Positions 12,160 to 23,970 of a stretch of DNA of 64,000 nt are shown here, in pieces; position 1 is the first letter of the stretch; every line of letters starts with the position of its first letter. The DNA comes from Toxoplasma gondii ME49 (taxonomy: Eukaryota > Apicomplexa > Conoidasida > Eucoccidiorida > Sarcocystidae), in the NCBI RefSeq assembly GCF_000006565.2, contig NC_031473.1, positions 3,582,984 through 3,646,983 on the forward strand. The letters are read 5' to 3'. Position numbers and translations under genes: made by a program. The notes under the pieces were generated by a model. That model worked only from the letters and a program-made list of their open reading frames with translations, was not told the DNA's origin and did not search any database.

Positions 12160-12495
12160 TTAAGATACCATCTATTCTGCCTGGCTGAAACTGGAGTCGC
12201 CACGCTAACCTCGAATATTTATCGCCTCTTTGGGTGCAATAGAAGCCCTGCGTACACCCTCTGCGTAATTGACGTGCTTCTGGCGATATGGCATGGTCTC
12301 CGATGTGGTGGCGTCGTCATGCAAATGGCCAAGCTACAGGCTAATCCTCGAAGGTCTACTCGATTGCTCAGGGTTATGGCAGCGCTGGATATGCTAGTTA
12401 TGGTAGGATGCGTCCCTATGCCCATCATGGAGCCGTTTCAAAATGCAGATCGCTTGGGAGGAGTAATTCGTATTGGCTGTCGCGCAGGCTTTTGA
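12160..12495 (+). CDS. Candidate exon with two hydrophobic segments
   Basis: The frame stays open for about 111 codons after a TGA at 12157, with no certain start. It contains two hydrophobic stretches, around VIDVLLAIW and ALDMLVMVGCVPMPIM, so a membrane protein fragment is possible. It could be a further exon of the exported protein that starts at 11391. No domain is recognised and the boundaries are not fixed. Confidence 0.22.
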   Translation, partial: LRYHLFCLAETGVATLTSNIYRLFGCNRSPAYTLCVIDVLLAIWHGLRCGGVVMQMAKLQANPRRSTRLLRVMAALDMLVMVGCVPMPIMEPFQNADRLGGVIRIGCRAGF

Positions 12496-13178
12496 ATGCG
12501 GTGTAGGCTGGTGTGCTTCTTCAGAAAACGGAGGTATGAACCGGCAATGAGGGAGCTGGGACCGGTGTGAAGGCAGGCCGCGGGAGCTGCAAGAGACAAG
12601 CCCATCAGGCGAATTGCGCCGACTTATGGGTTTCGCTCGTAGACTCACACGGCTCGCCGCTGTTTCAGTTGGGTGTGGAATAGTCTACGGCTGCTTAGGT
12701 TTGGTCTGCTTTTATAGCGAATTTTGCAGAAGGCAACTGTGCGAACCCAGGCGGTATCTCTTTGACCGTCATGGCTGTTTTTGTGAGTTTGATGGCTCCG
12801 TCTTCCATCCCAGTTGGTGTTCACTGTGAGGGGGGTATTGCAGTGGTTGATAACAGATCACGGAGAGTAAACGAACGTCATGGGATTACTTTACAGTTGC
12901 TTGGCGTGATGTGCATCATGTAGTACCTACATGCTGGGTGGCGTCTGCATGATTGTGGTTTCTGAGCAAAGCGTATGGCTGCCAAGCGGGCGGTGAGTGA
13001 GAACGTGCTGTCCTCTAAAATGCAGCTAGTTTTGAGGTATTGGGTGCGGTGGTAGCAAGGCGGTTGTTGACGGATCATTACTGACTTTGGTGTGGTCTTG
13101 TTGAGGGCCGTCGCCTGCACATGTGTTGTGACCCAGGTGGGAAACTCGTTCTCCAGTCTGCAGCCCCTATGAATTGGT

Positions 13179-13529
13179 TTGCAACAGTTGCACTGCGTGT
13201 GGGCATGGGATATACTCTATGTTGATCGTGGTAGAGGAGGCATCTGGATTCTGCATTTGAACCTGCGTTCGTGGGAACGCGTGCGGAAGATAGCCGCAAG
13301 TCTCCTGCGTCGAGCTGTCTGGCGGAGTGTGGTTTTGCTCCAGACAGTCTGGGAAATAATGCCTTCTGTGTACCAGTACTGTCGAGACGTTGTTGATGAG
13401 GTGAGAGTGACTCGGGAGTGTTTGGATGATAGTGACAGCGATGGGGAAGGGGGCCACGCCTTCTGGCTCCTGAGGGAGTCGCGTGTTGAAAGGCACGCCC
13501 GACTGCGTGACGGGCGAACGATGGAGTGA
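13179..13529 (+). CDS. Open frame with acidic block, unrecognised
   Basis: An open frame of 117 codons with no ATG at its start. It contains hydrophobic and basic segments, then an acidic run (DDSDSDGE) and a basic end. The order of hydrophobic, acidic and basic parts is loosely like the array cassettes farther right. It may be an internal exon; the minus strand is also open here because the plus strand is rich in G and T, so the evidence is weak. Confidence 0.22.
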   Translation: MQQLHCVWAWDILYVDRGRGGIWILHLNLRSWERVRKIAASLLRRAVWRSVVLLQTVWEIMPSVYQYCRDVVDEVRVTRECLDDSDSDGEGGHAFWLLRESRVERHARLRDGRTME

Positions 13530-13580
13530 GGGAGTGGCGCTGAAGAAGTAACAGAGTACGATCTGACGGACTAGTGCGAC

Positions 13581-14090
13581 ATGGCATGTGTACTCAATTT
13601 ACTTTGTGAAGGACGACCCCATGTTCCCGTTCGCGGCACGACAGATGCATTGCATTTGGTGGGGTCTGCCCACGAGATGCCGGTGGTATCGATGCCAGTA
13701 CTTACGCAGCCCGAGGGATTACGCGTCGGAAAGGATTATTTTCACTGGAACGGGCCGACACGCCGACGCCAGCAAGGCGTGTACGTTTGCCCACCGTTTC
13801 TGACGGATTTGAATGTATTCACAGTGTTGGATCTCTCGTGTCCCTGAGTGTTCTGTTTCCAGACTGAGGATGTAGGTAGACATATTGCTGATGGAGAAGA
13901 CGGAAGGTGTGGGCTCCTTGTTGGTAGGGTCGGAGAATGTGTGTGCGTGGGAGCAGGGAGGTTTGCGTGGGCGCCTGATGAGGAAGACCTTCCCCCCAAC
14001 GTTGGGGCCCGGGTGGGGATATCAGGCTCTGACAGCGCTTTGACGTTGAGGTTTTCTCATATCAGGCAAACGGGAAGCGGGGGTGACTGA
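13581..14090 (+). CDS. Two-exon reading: best preserved left-hand relative of the cassette array
   Basis: A 66-codon frame from an ATG at 13581 ends in phase 0 at 13778 before a GTGTAC donor. An 84-base intron ends in a pyrimidine-rich CAG (TTCTGTTTCCAG) at 13862. Exon 2 (13863-14090) starts with three codons and then GTAGGT (Val-Gly), exactly the acceptor signature of the 21-42 kb array, and stays open for 75 codons to a TGA. The joined reading is 141 residues without a stop. The second exon is Gly/Val/Asp-rich with a short hydrophilic end. The ATG could be internal, so this may be two inner exons of a longer gene. Function unknown. Confidence 0.4.
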
Positions 14091-16557
14091 TGAGGGACCA
14101 CTGCCACTGGGTGTGCATTGGTACTTGTGTGCTCCGAATTTGTGCATGCCTGCAGGTTGAAGAAGTACGCTGCTTTTATGGGTCTTGAGAGGAATGTATT
14201 CAGGCAGGAAGACTCCGTCTACATCAATGTGTAGACGGGTAATGTTGAGAAAAGGAGCGTGTGGGGACACATGGTTTTGTACTTGGAATGGTAGTAGGAG
14301 TCGATGTTTTGTTAACTGTGATATGTTGCTGGCAAAATTGATTGTGACATGCATATCTTTTAGGATACTAATGTGTTCTAAGTAGTCGTGCGCTGGTGCA
14401 GAGGTAGGGCTTTGGGGCCTGTAGGCGTATTTTATTTGCAGGTGTTGTGCCAGTATCGAGATTTTTTGCGGACAACGAGGACTCTGTGACAATGGGGGAA
14501 GGAGACTGCAGCATTTCCACAGAATTAGTGGCGGCGTATGGTATCCTTCACCAGGATGTGATATGTGTATCGGTGAGGGAGAATCGCGTGGCGGCCGCTT
14601 CACTGCTTCGCTCAATGGAGGCCGAAATCTAGTCATGAGATGCTGACGGTCTTTGCTCACGTCGTTCACACAGTGGAGGTTGGGATCGCGCAACCAGGCT
14701 GTAGGCCACCTCTGGAGGGATGAACGTGACATTTAAGCGATTCAACGACGAACTGAAGAGCAGTTGTCTACCGGCGAGTGAGACCAACAACCCTCGAGCG
14801 ATACCTGGATGGGAAAATCAGGGTATTTTTTGTCAACAAGCATTCGCTGTAGTATGCGCGATTCGGGTTTAAGTGTGGCGCGGGATAGGTCAAGCATACC
14901 GCAGAGACAGTTGCCATGGACTGTGAAGGGGTAGCAGAAGCACGAATATGTAATATGTGCCGATATTGCTGCTGTCATTCTATCACTAGGAGAACATAAG
15001 ACAGAATACCAGGTGTCATGTTGCTTGTCGAAAACATGTGCCATAAGCGACTTGGTACATGGTGTGGTGGAGCCGGTGCGGGATCTTATTTTGTGCGGTG
15101 GCCTTGGGCCACACCACTAACTCTGTGTTGCGCTGTTTTGGTGGGCCGTCATGTCTAAATGGACCAGCTGTTCTCTACCTATTTCCCGTCTTCAGATAGA
15201 GCTGGTACGGGACCTGAGGATTCGACTAAGCCGAGGACAGGACAAAAATACTGATGTGTCGCTGAGTATGGAAAGGGACCCGGCGAGCTGGGAAGGCGCC
15301 ACGTTAGTCGAGTGAGGTTATGGTGCCGTCTTTGGGGAGTGGCTAGTGATGGTGCCGTTGCGGGTCGAGTGTCGCGTGTGCATCATCTCGGTGGGACAGT
15401 CTGTGACAACTCCTGTATGGGGGAGGCCCTTCCGTATTGACTCGATCGCACGCGCTCCAGGTAGAGCGTCCTGGGATATGTTCCTTCAGGTGGAGGAAGT
15501 ATGCAGTGGCGGCAAGGAAGCTGGTTGAGAAGATACGGCGAGCAATGCTTAGCATACCACTTCAGCAGGCGGCAAGCGCCGCCTTCGAAGCGGCTTGTAA
15601 AGAATAGCAGGCATGTTCCAGGGCAGTTTTTGAGATCTGGATCACTGTGTGAGTGCTTGGCATGTGATGTCGCAGTAGTAAGTTGTGCTGTGTCTCGGCG
15701 GCGAATACGAGACGTAGTTCTTACATGCCGGGTTTCGCTGGTGTTGCGGTGGATACATTGTGCCGCGCATGCCTGGAAACCATCTTTTGTCGTTGCATGC
15801 AAGCACGATGCAAGCGTTGCTTCTTGTTAGTGCAATGCATGCATTAGCGACGCGCGCACTGATGCCTATGCATTCTGGACTGCGCCGTGTGACCACTGAG
15901 TGAAGTTGGCTACATGCGCGCGGAGATCGACAAGTGGGACGGGTGGCGCAAGCGTGTACTTTCTGATTCACCGGTTCGCAACGGTTGCATCTCTTTGTGG
16001 TGTTGGATATGTGCTGCGTGGATGGTGGGGCAAGGAGGGATCGAACGACTGCCAGTTGTAACACGATTTCGGCAGGACGTGTGATATAAGGATGCACGCC
16101 TTCATGGTGGAGGAATGCGACAGATTGTGGCCTTCGTTCACAGTCTGTAGGAACATGATGGCACATAATCACGAATAGGTGCCTCCATTGACACGAGCTC
16201 GTGGCAGAGGGAGCGGTCGACCCCGGGGCGTTGCGAAGGTAGAGGCAGTCACGGGAAACGATGCCAGAAGGAAAACCTGCGGAGTATGACTCCTGTTTGG
16301 GTGACGATTGCCGCGTTGAATTCAGCATGAGAGAGCGTGTTGGGCAGACGAAGAAGCGAGATAGTGCTGCCGAGGAACAGACAGTTACGTACAATCCGGG
16401 TTCCAGTGCGAATTGGCAAGTGAATTTGATGGACCTGTGAGGGACGAGATGCTCCATGAGGGCCATAGTGACGCGTGTGACTCGTCATATGCTGTTGAAC
16501 GCCAGCAGGCAAACAGCCCGGCATTCAGCACTGAAAATAGAATGAAGCTGAGCACCG
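14091..16557. repeat. G/T-rich stretch with diverged cassette signatures
   Basis: The plus strand is rich in G and T, which keeps the minus strand free of stops and creates long minus-strand frames (14022-14732, 15642-16466) that I do not take as genes. Two places have a pyrimidine-rich CAG, nine bases, then GTA (near 14155 and 15495), a weakened form of the cassette signature seen farther right. No intact exon could be assigned. Confidence 0.35.
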
Positions 16558-18768
16558 TGTTTCTGGATGGCAGGCTTAGGTGACTGGGGAATGAACGCTC
16601 GAGCGCTCCGCCGTTTATCCAATGTTGTTTCAAGTGATACTGCCGGTTTGGTTAGCCGACGCCAGAATGGGTACCGTACGCAGACGGCATTGACGAGGTT
16701 CAGAATACGGCATTAGTGGTGGTTACGTGCGTCGGTTTGAGCGAAGGGGCAGCCTGATTGAGTAAGACGTGGGTGGGAGTTTACATAGCGTATCGGCGGC
16801 GGCGCTTGTGCCCTTTTTCGATCTGCAGCTTGGCGTGAGTAGCCTGACACTCAAGGGTGACGCACGAGCATCGGATTTCTGAGCGGCAAAAGTTGCATGA
16901 CTGCAGAACCGACTCCTACGTGTTGCCCTATTTAGCTGACGTTGTGTGAGGAGGTGACGCGGGACCGGTCAGCCGACGCACGAAGGGTGTATCAGGTGCG
17001 GCGCTGGTGTCCTTTTTCGATCTTCAGCTTGGCGTGAGTAGCCTGACACTCAAGGGTGACGCACGAGCATCGGATTTCTGGGCGGCAAAAATTCGATGAC
17101 TGGAGAACCCAGTCTTACGCGTTGCCCAATTTAGTCGACGTTGTCTGAGGGGGTGGCGCGGAATCGGTCAGTCGACGCACGAAGCGCGTGTCAGGTGCGG
17201 CGCTGGTGTCCTTGTTCGATCGTCAGCTTGGCGTGAGTAGCCTGACACTCAAGGGTGACGCACGAGCATCGGATTTCTGAGCGGCAAAAGTTGCATGACT
17301 GCAGAACCGACTCCTACGTGTTGCCCTATTTAGCTGACGTTGTGTGAGGAGGTGACGCGGGACCGGTCAGCCGACGCACGAAGGGACACTCTGTGGATGC
17401 ATCAGTGGCAATGTTCAGAATACGGTGTTAGCCGCGGGCCTGATTTGTGTACGTTTGTGTAATCGTCGACACGTCTTACTCTGGACATGAGCTGCGTCGA
17501 ATTCTGTGTTTGCCTGTAACCCTGAACGCGTCCTACTCTGAGTCTGAGTTTCGTAGAACTCTGTATTTACCCGTGAACGTGGAATCGTCCAACTCTGCAT
17601 CTCAGATTTCTCTAACTCTGTGCGTCGATTCGCGCAATCCGGCGCACAGTCTAAGGCGTGAGTGGGAGCATCGGTAGCGTATCCGGTGCGGCGCCTGTGC
17701 CATTCCTCGTTGCACAGTTTGACGAGGTGAGTAGCCTGGCCATCATCGTTGAATGCCGAGTACCGTGTTTCTGGATGGCAGGCTTAGGTGGCTGGGGAAT
17801 GAATGCTCGAGCGCTCCGCCGTTTATCCAATGTTGTTTCAAGTGATACTGCCGGTTTGGTTAGCCGACGCCAGAATGGGTACCGTACGCAGACGGCATTG
17901 ACGAGGTTCAGAATACGGCATTAGTGGTGGTTACGTGCGTCGGTTTGAGCGAAGGGGCAGCCTGATTGAGTAAGACGTGGGTGGGAGTTTACATAGCGTA
18001 TCGGCGGCGGCGCTTGTGCCCTTTTTCGATCTGCAGCTTGGCGTGAGTAGCCTGACACTCAAGGGTGACGCACGAGCATCGGATTTCTGAGCGGCAAAAG
18101 TTGCATGACTGCAGAACCGACTCCTACGTGTTGCCCTATTTAGCTGACGTTGTGTGAGGAGGTGACGCGGGACCGGTCAGCCGACGCACGAAGGGACACT
18201 CTGTGGATGCATCAGTGGCAATGTTCAGGATACGGTGTTAGCCGCGGGCCTGATTTGTGTACGTTTGTGTAATCGTCGACACGTCTTACTCTGGACATGA
18301 GCTGCGTCGAATTCTGTGTTTGCCTGTAACCCTGAACGCGTCCTACTCTGAGTCTGAGTTTCGTAGAACTCTGTATTTACCCGTGAACGTGGAATCGTCC
18401 AACTCTGCATCTCAGATTTCTCTAACTCTGTGCGTCGATTCGCGCAATCCGGCGCACAGTCTAAGGCGTGAGTGGGAGCATCGGTAGCGTATCCGGTGCG
18501 GCGCCTGTGCCATTCCTCGTTGCACAGTTTGACGAGGTGAGTAGCCTGGCCATCATCGTTGAATGCCGAGTACCGTGTTTCTGGATGGCAGGCTTAGGTG
18601 GCTGGGGAATGAATGCTCGAGCGCTCCGCCGTTTATCCAATGTTGTTTCAAGTGATACTGCCGGTTTGGTTAGCCGACGCCAGAACGGGTACCGTACGCA
18701 GACGGCATTGACGAGGTTCAGAATACGGCATTAGTGGTGGTTACGTGCGTCGGTTTGAGCGAAGGGGC
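16558..18768. repeat. 810-bp higher-order tandem repeat with embedded 199-bp sub-repeats
   Basis: The same sequence (TTCTGGATGGCAGG and what follows) recurs at 16561, 17769 and 18579. The second interval is 810 bases; the first is 1208, which is 810 plus two times 199. The extra length is explained by a sub-repeat (AGCTTGGCGTGAGTAGCC core) at 16827, 17026, 17225 and 18035. Copies 2 and 3 are nearly identical. A CAG, nine bases, GTGAG site (17717 and 18527) inside the unit resembles the cassette splice signature, so this may be an expanded piece of the same gene family. Short plus-strand frames are repeated with it but none is convincing. Confidence 0.9.
16789..17385. repeat. Three tandem 199-bp units
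   Basis: Units at about 16789-16987, 16988-17186 and 17187-17385 each end in CGCACGAAG and share the AGCTTGGCGTGAG core at a spacing of exactly 199 bases. Units 1 and 3 are almost identical and unit 2 is more diverged. A single unit occurs in the next 810-bp copy at about 17997-18195. Confidence 0.88.
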
Positions 18769-20006
18769 AACCGAATACAAGACAGCTCGACGCGGAGCCT
18801 CGTAGTGCTGACAGACGTGGCGGCATGCCGAAGTCTGCGAGGTATGACTGGCGACGTACTGTTTTACGTGTGCGTGGGGATTTACCTATCATAGCCGGTG
18901 CGGCGTCTGTGTGGCAATTCGTTATTCAACCGGAGCAGGTGGGTGGCTGGGTTGTGAATATTGAGGGCTGAATAAGGGTTGGACGCCTGTTATCAGTGGC
19001 GTGGCTGCGTGCGAGGGTCCTCGACGACGCGCTATTCATCGCACACGCGGGGCGAGGACCGGGATTGTGGCTAGCTGAGGATGAGAGGCACCCGTCGCGC
19101 TTGACTCAGCGGCGATGCCCGGAACAGGATTGGCAGCGGGCTTGTGCGCCAATGAAAATTGGTGAGAAATGCGTCTCGCGGCAGCTACTGACCAGCGATG
19201 GCAAACGAGGCGGCACGAGGGATTGAACAAGGCACGACGGGTGATGCACTGATGGACGCACTCCTCGGGGTTTCCGTAGTGTGGCCACTGTCGCATCTGT
19301 GACATTTGTTGTTCAGCCCGTACAACTAGGTAGCTTGACACCAAATGTTGGAAAGAGAATCTGCTTTGACGGCGTGACTTCGCTCGGGATGCTTCAGCAG
19401 TGCACTGGTTATCCCACGGTTTGAGGGGGAAGGGTCCCGCGGGTATGGTCGTCAGAAGAAGGTAAACACTCACCACGTAGGTCTCACTGCCAGTGATCAT
19501 GCTGAGTCATATCTTTCTGGTATGCACTGCCATATGGAATTAGTTCCTGATGTTGTTTGCGACTCGGCTCTAGAATGTTTCAGTATGGTTGTCAAGGCAT
19601 AGAGACAAGATCCAGCGGAGCTAGCGTTGCCCCGCATGTGGGTGTGCTGTCAGCATATGTATGGTTGGAGGGCGGCGACACGAGACAGGACAGTTGAGGA
19701 CGGGGCAGTGGCCGGTCTCTCCCATCACTTTCGCGGCGATAATTAAGTTGCTAATTCTTCAAGACGTATACGAAACGATGGTCTCGCCAGCCGACCGTCA
19801 TCAATGCAAGGACTGGGTACACTGATGGGTATTCTGCATGACGAGACACATGAAACCATGTTCGCGTTGAATGTACCGCATTTAGCGCTGTTCCGCTGTA
19901 TCCTGATATATTGAATGTGGAGTAGAACGATGGAGCGCCTCGTCGTTGACGGAGGACGTGGTTCTTGGTGGTGGCTAGACCCCGCTTCCTTGTTTTTCCA
20001 TTTTAG
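18769..20006. other. No clear gene; one diverged cassette signature
   Basis: Near 19300-19330 a pyrimidine-rich CAG (TTTGTTGTTCAG, ending at 19316), nine bases and TAGG-like sequence match the right-hand cassettes at 25239. A minus-strand frame (19036-19500) is probably a shadow of the G/T-rich plus strand. Confidence 0.3.
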
Positions 20007-20132
20007 TCTGCGCCTTTGAGTCATGCGTTTCGAGTGTGCGCCCTCACTGCTGTAGCCACAACTGCGTCTCCTTGGCTGGAAGGATACCTCCCCGCAGCCT
20101 CCTCAGCGAGCAGTTTCTGGCCTCGTCACTAG
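20007..20132 (+). CDS. Diverged leader-type exon opening cassette block 1
   Basis: A strong acceptor (TTTTTCCATTTTAG) precedes base 20007. The 41-codon frame aligns in the same reading frame with the signal-peptide exons at 27165 and 36307: here SHAFRVCALTAVATTASPW then GYLPAASSA, there CHTFRECGCVAIAK and SPWLAGYLRSAS. The hydrophobic signal core itself is not in frame here, so this copy may be spliced to an upstream exon or be broken. Conservation of the protein frame between diverged copies supports a coding origin. Confidence 0.45.
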   Translation, partial: SAPLSHAFRVCALTAVATTASPWLEGYLPAASSASSFWPRH

Positions 20133-20534
20133 TCGAACAAGGAACCCGCCCTGCGCTGCCCTGTTGGGATGTTCGTGGAGGGTACATGCGGAGTTGAACG
20201 CTTCCTCAGGATTGCTTTTGCTGTAGACTCGTTCACCAAGAGCGATTCAGGTGTCTGCTTGCGACTGCTGAACAGCAATTCGCTAACCGCGCGCATTACC
20301 GGCAATCGGGGAGCGCGACCTGAAGGGAATGGAAGCACGCAACACCTCATGCAAATGACTGGCCGACGTGCGGCGCGAGAGTCCTTTCTGGCTCCAAACA
20401 ACTGCACTACGTCTTCCCGAGTTTCGCGCGCAAAGGCGGTAGGAACAGAGTGTGGACGCGTACAAAGAGAAACAAACCAGGTGCCTCACGACGTGGACTA
20501 GACTGCGGTTCTTTGTTGGGATGCCGCTGGATGA

Positions 20535-20843
20535 CGTCGGAATGAGCAGGTTGATATTCGTATTAACGGTCTCCACATTGGCGATGCAGCAACGCCTCTT
20601 CCGGTTTCACCGTGGGATCATGGCTTGGTGTTCACGGTTGTGTGGGTAGCAGGAAGTGCATCATGCGTTTATTCGACGAACGGTGGGAAAGCAGTTTCAG
20701 CGTCGACTCATGGTATTTCGCAACTTCGAGGGGGTGGACCTAGGTTCACTATGCTTTTGTCGGGAATTGTGCATCTCGATACGTGTGAAGATGTAGTCGG
20801 AAACATGGCGAGCAATCTGGACAATGATAAGTGGTGTCAATGA
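20535..20843 (+). CDS. Well preserved exon-like frame in block 1
   Basis: A frame of 102 codons after a TGA at 20532, ending at a TGA (20841). It reads like a folded extracellular domain: alternating hydrophobic and polar stretches, Gly-rich turns and three cysteines (SCVYSTN, DTCEDV, KWCQ). A decayed copy near 27785-27950 aligns in the same frame (IGHLATPLAAP against IGDAATPLPVS, then KTVLAST against KAVSAST), which indicates past selection on the protein. Exon limits are not certain. No known domain is recognised. Confidence 0.45.
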   Translation, partial: RRNEQVDIRINGLHIGDAATPLPVSPWDHGLVFTVVWVAGSASCVYSTNGGKAVSASTHGISQLRGGGPRFTMLLSGIVHLDTCEDVVGNMASNLDNDKWCQ

Positions 20844-21241
20844 GGCGATCAGCGTTCCTTCGGGGGTATGCTCTGCATCGGGAGGTTTGATGCGGTGGAG
20901 AGACACAACGGTGCTGAGAGCGTCGATGCTGGCACATGTCAGGGTCATTTTTGCACGTCAACGGTGGTACATGACTTGGCAACAACGTGACGTTCGTGTC
21001 TGATGCGAGCCCAGCAGGCGCCCACACGACTGTCTAAGGCCTACTACTGAACGGTTCCGTGGCCAGCCATCGACGGTGCCTCTTCGGAAGGATGCCGCCG
21101 CTTCTGGGCCGTGGTTGTCGGCATATGCAGCATGGGACCCTGACGTCCTGTGTGACCTCGGACCTCGGTGTTCGGCGAGCGGTTGAGATCGGGTTTGTCA
21201 CTGCGCTGCATGCGCATCGATTGCTTTGTGCCGGTGTCTAG

Positions 21242-21508
21242 GCGCAGCTCGTAGGGATTTTCTTGGGGCGTAGGGGCGGTGTGTGGAATGGCTATCGAGA
21301 GTGTCTCAGTGTCTCGAATTGGGTGGGAATCGTCTGCAATCACCGATTACTTCGGCAAGCCGCCAGCGACGAGGTGCAGTGTCTGATGACACCGGATTAT
21401 CAGGGGCGTTGTTGGGTTTGGTGTCGTTTTGTGAAACCGCTCGTTCCCCTCAGGGATGTGCCTGTGGCTGCGGTGAGGCTGCCAAGGAAGAACGTGTTGA
21501 AGGGATAG
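21242..21508 (+). CDS. Intact cassette exon (reference copy)
   Basis: Begins right after the acceptor GTGTCTAG (21239-21241): three codons, then GTAGGG (Val-Gly), and stays open for 88 codons. It carries the elements found in broken form in many cassettes: a basic Gly-rich start, a Cys/Leu-rich middle, QCLMTPDYQG, then VKPLVPLRDVPVAAVRL. Counterparts elsewhere in the array read QCLLTPDHGEE and PPVVPLGVVSVAV in the same relative order. This is the most complete copy of the cassette protein segment in the window. Identity unknown. Confidence 0.5.
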   Translation, partial: AQLVGIFLGRRGGVWNGYRECLSVSNWVGIVCNHRLLRQAASDEVQCLMTPDYQGRCWVWCRFVKPLVPLRDVPVAAVRLPRKNVLKG

Positions 21509-22307
21509 ATTATTGGCGGCTGTTCTAAGCATTCTGATATGCATGGCGTGACGGATGCCTTGCGGAATCTAGAGCGTGAAGCAGGCCAAACTGGTGAGCG
21601 TGGCAGGGACTCGAGTTAAGGGTTTTCGCTATCGCTGTATACCCACCCCAATGAAAGTGGTATTGGACTCGGCAGTGCCGCGATCTGCATGACTGTCTGG
21701 CGGACCAGTGGAGGCTAAAGCACTGACCGATTTGTGTCCATGCTCTACTGTTGTCATCGACGATATTACGCAGCACACTAGAGGATCTCGCCTTGCCGAT
21801 GTCACGGGTCAATGCATATTTGGGTCCAGACGGCAGTACCCACGTGGCGGCCGTCATCGGCGACCGGTCGATATTGGTCTCGACAGTGGCTTCGACGGTG
21901 GCGCGTTTCGGTAGCTCAAGGATGTACGGGTCATTTGTTCCGGGAGGTCTACTTTCAAGGCGTTATTGCTTGTGGTTGTCTACTGCGTTGCCCAGTTGCA
22001 CCGGAGTCTCACTGTCTGTTGCGGCACACTGGCCAAGCGGAACATACGCGAAAATGCACATCCTGTAAACAGTGCCGTGGCAGTGTTGGTGTGTGGGGAA
22101 GTGTGGTGTCGTGACGGTGAGGTCGGTGGAGCGAGGCAAAACGTATTGTCCCCCGGGTTGTTTGAGCGGATGCAACTGAAATTGTTGGAGAGCACGGTGG
22201 TCATGTTGATTGGGGGAGACATGTATGGGAATCAAGCCGTGACGGGTTGAGGTCGGTAGCGCGGATGACGTAAAGCATCTAATCGTTTTGCAAGCAGCGG
22301 GAATATC

Positions 22308-22580
22308 ATGAGCATGGCTGATAACCCGGAGGCATTGCGCCGAGAGTTGGTCCCACTGATAATTCGTGAGTCGGTCGAATTGTTGGCTGTTATGATTTGT
22401 GATGTGGAGTGCCGAGACGATGACACCGAGAGAGTCGAGTTTGCGTTCACCGTAGGGTTGGCGTCGAATCACCCTGAGACATTCGTCTTTGGAGCGTCGC
22501 CTCATGCGAGCTGCGTGGCCAGTTCTGGAGCCGGACGCTGCAGCAGGAGTGGAGAGCGTTTTGTGACGCACTGCTTGTAG
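22308..22580 (+). CDS. Acidic open frame ending in Cys-rich tail
   Basis: A 90-codon frame with an acidic, Glu/Asp-rich first half (VECRDDDTERVEF) and a Cys/Ser/Gly-rich end (GERFVTHC). The end matches other points of the array in the same frame: GQRFVVHC near 43500 and GQRFAVHC near 24490 and 25790. Conserved placement of this short motif over diverged copies suggests a shared exon end. Start and splice sites are not certain. Confidence 0.35.
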   Translation: MSMADNPEALRRELVPLIIRESVELLAVMICDVECRDDDTERVEFAFTVGLASNHPETFVFGASPHASCVASSGAGRCSRSGERFVTHCL

Positions 22581-23970
22581 GTGACTGCCTGCAGCGGATC
22601 AGGCATTCCATCCCCCCGAGGCGGTTGAAATACGTCTCGACACCCCGGCGGCCAGAGACGCGAGAGGCATGACGGCGATGCAAGCGAGGCACGCCAGCTT
22701 CTCTGCAGGTGATGGCGCGCCTAGACATATTGATAGCGTGGCCGGTGACGCGGCTTTGCGGTTATTTGCTGTTCAGCTGAACTTTGTAGGTATCATGGCA
22801 CTAGCCGATGAATGTATCGGAGTACACTGGGTGGCAGTGTGGCCTGGGAGCGGAGTTGCTTCAGCATCGCATTATTTTTTTCCATTACACCATTCATCCG
22901 AGGCCGTTTAAAGGTGAATTATGGTGTTTATCAGCCGAAGCAAGAAGGGACCCATCGTGCAGGCGATAGCGGCGTTGTCCGGAATAAGGGATCGGCAGAC
23001 GGCTTTTGCGTCGATTCGAGCAACTAGGCGGCCAGCTAGAATATGTCTTGGCGCACATCCGACTAACGACGATGCATTTGGCAGCACGCCGACGTTATCG
23101 ACGATTGACAGGCGGCCCACTGTTTCACACTGTAGTGGATGTTTCCGTGGTGTCGAGGTCACGCCTCCGCTATTGCTTGTTGTCCAGGCTAGGGATGTAA
23201 GCAACGCAGTCCTTTGAACGTTGAATCGAGAATGCGACTGAGGCTGTTGTCAGTGACCACGTGGCCTCAGATGAGGCGCTACAGCATTGCAATCCTCTTC
23301 CCACGTCTGTCGCGGCAGAACCGCAGATGAGGTCAGCGGAAGAGCGTTGACATGCTTCACGCGGGTGCCCCATTGGGGGTGTTAATGCGAAGAGCTGTGG
23401 ATGACGCAAGGATGTCGTGCCTTGGGAATAGTGTCGTGTTTTGATCGCGGCCGTGGACAGCCGTCACCCATGGTTCTGCGTCGTGGTCGAAACGTCTGGT
23501 TCGATGTATCTTACGGCGCCTGCTGGTGAAGCCAAGGAGAAGAGTACCGTCCTCGCTGGAAGGCGGAGTCCGATAGGCGAGGACAGCTGCTTCTACATGT
23601 GTATTTGTCTTCATCTCTTCTGGCATCTTCATGTGATCGTAGGGTTGCTCATACGGCGGGGTTGTCTCGCAACCTTCACGGATAATTGGGCCGCCGGAAA
23701 GTGCGGCAGGGGGGGATGGACAGCATTTCGCGGTGCACTGTTTGGCGGTCGGATGTAACGTGGCCTGAGGTGTCGCCCCGCTGGGGCTATTGGAATGTGC
23801 CTCGGATCGACGCCGTTTGGAGATGAAGAACAAGGCCGCAGGCCTACACCAGCGAGGGCTGCCAGGCGGTCCGGCGTTTCAGCGGAGCGCGGGTGGCGTC
23901 GTAGTATGACCTCTGTCGCGTTTCTGCTACTATTTATTTTGCAGACTGACGAAGTAGGCAAGCTGGTTCC

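Noticed and set aside
14022..16466. Long minus-strand frames (236 and 274 codons) as genes
   Set aside because: The plus strand is rich in G and T, so the minus strand has few stops. The frames lack a convincing ATG or splice context, and their translations are Thr/Ser/His/Pro-rich as expected from composition alone.
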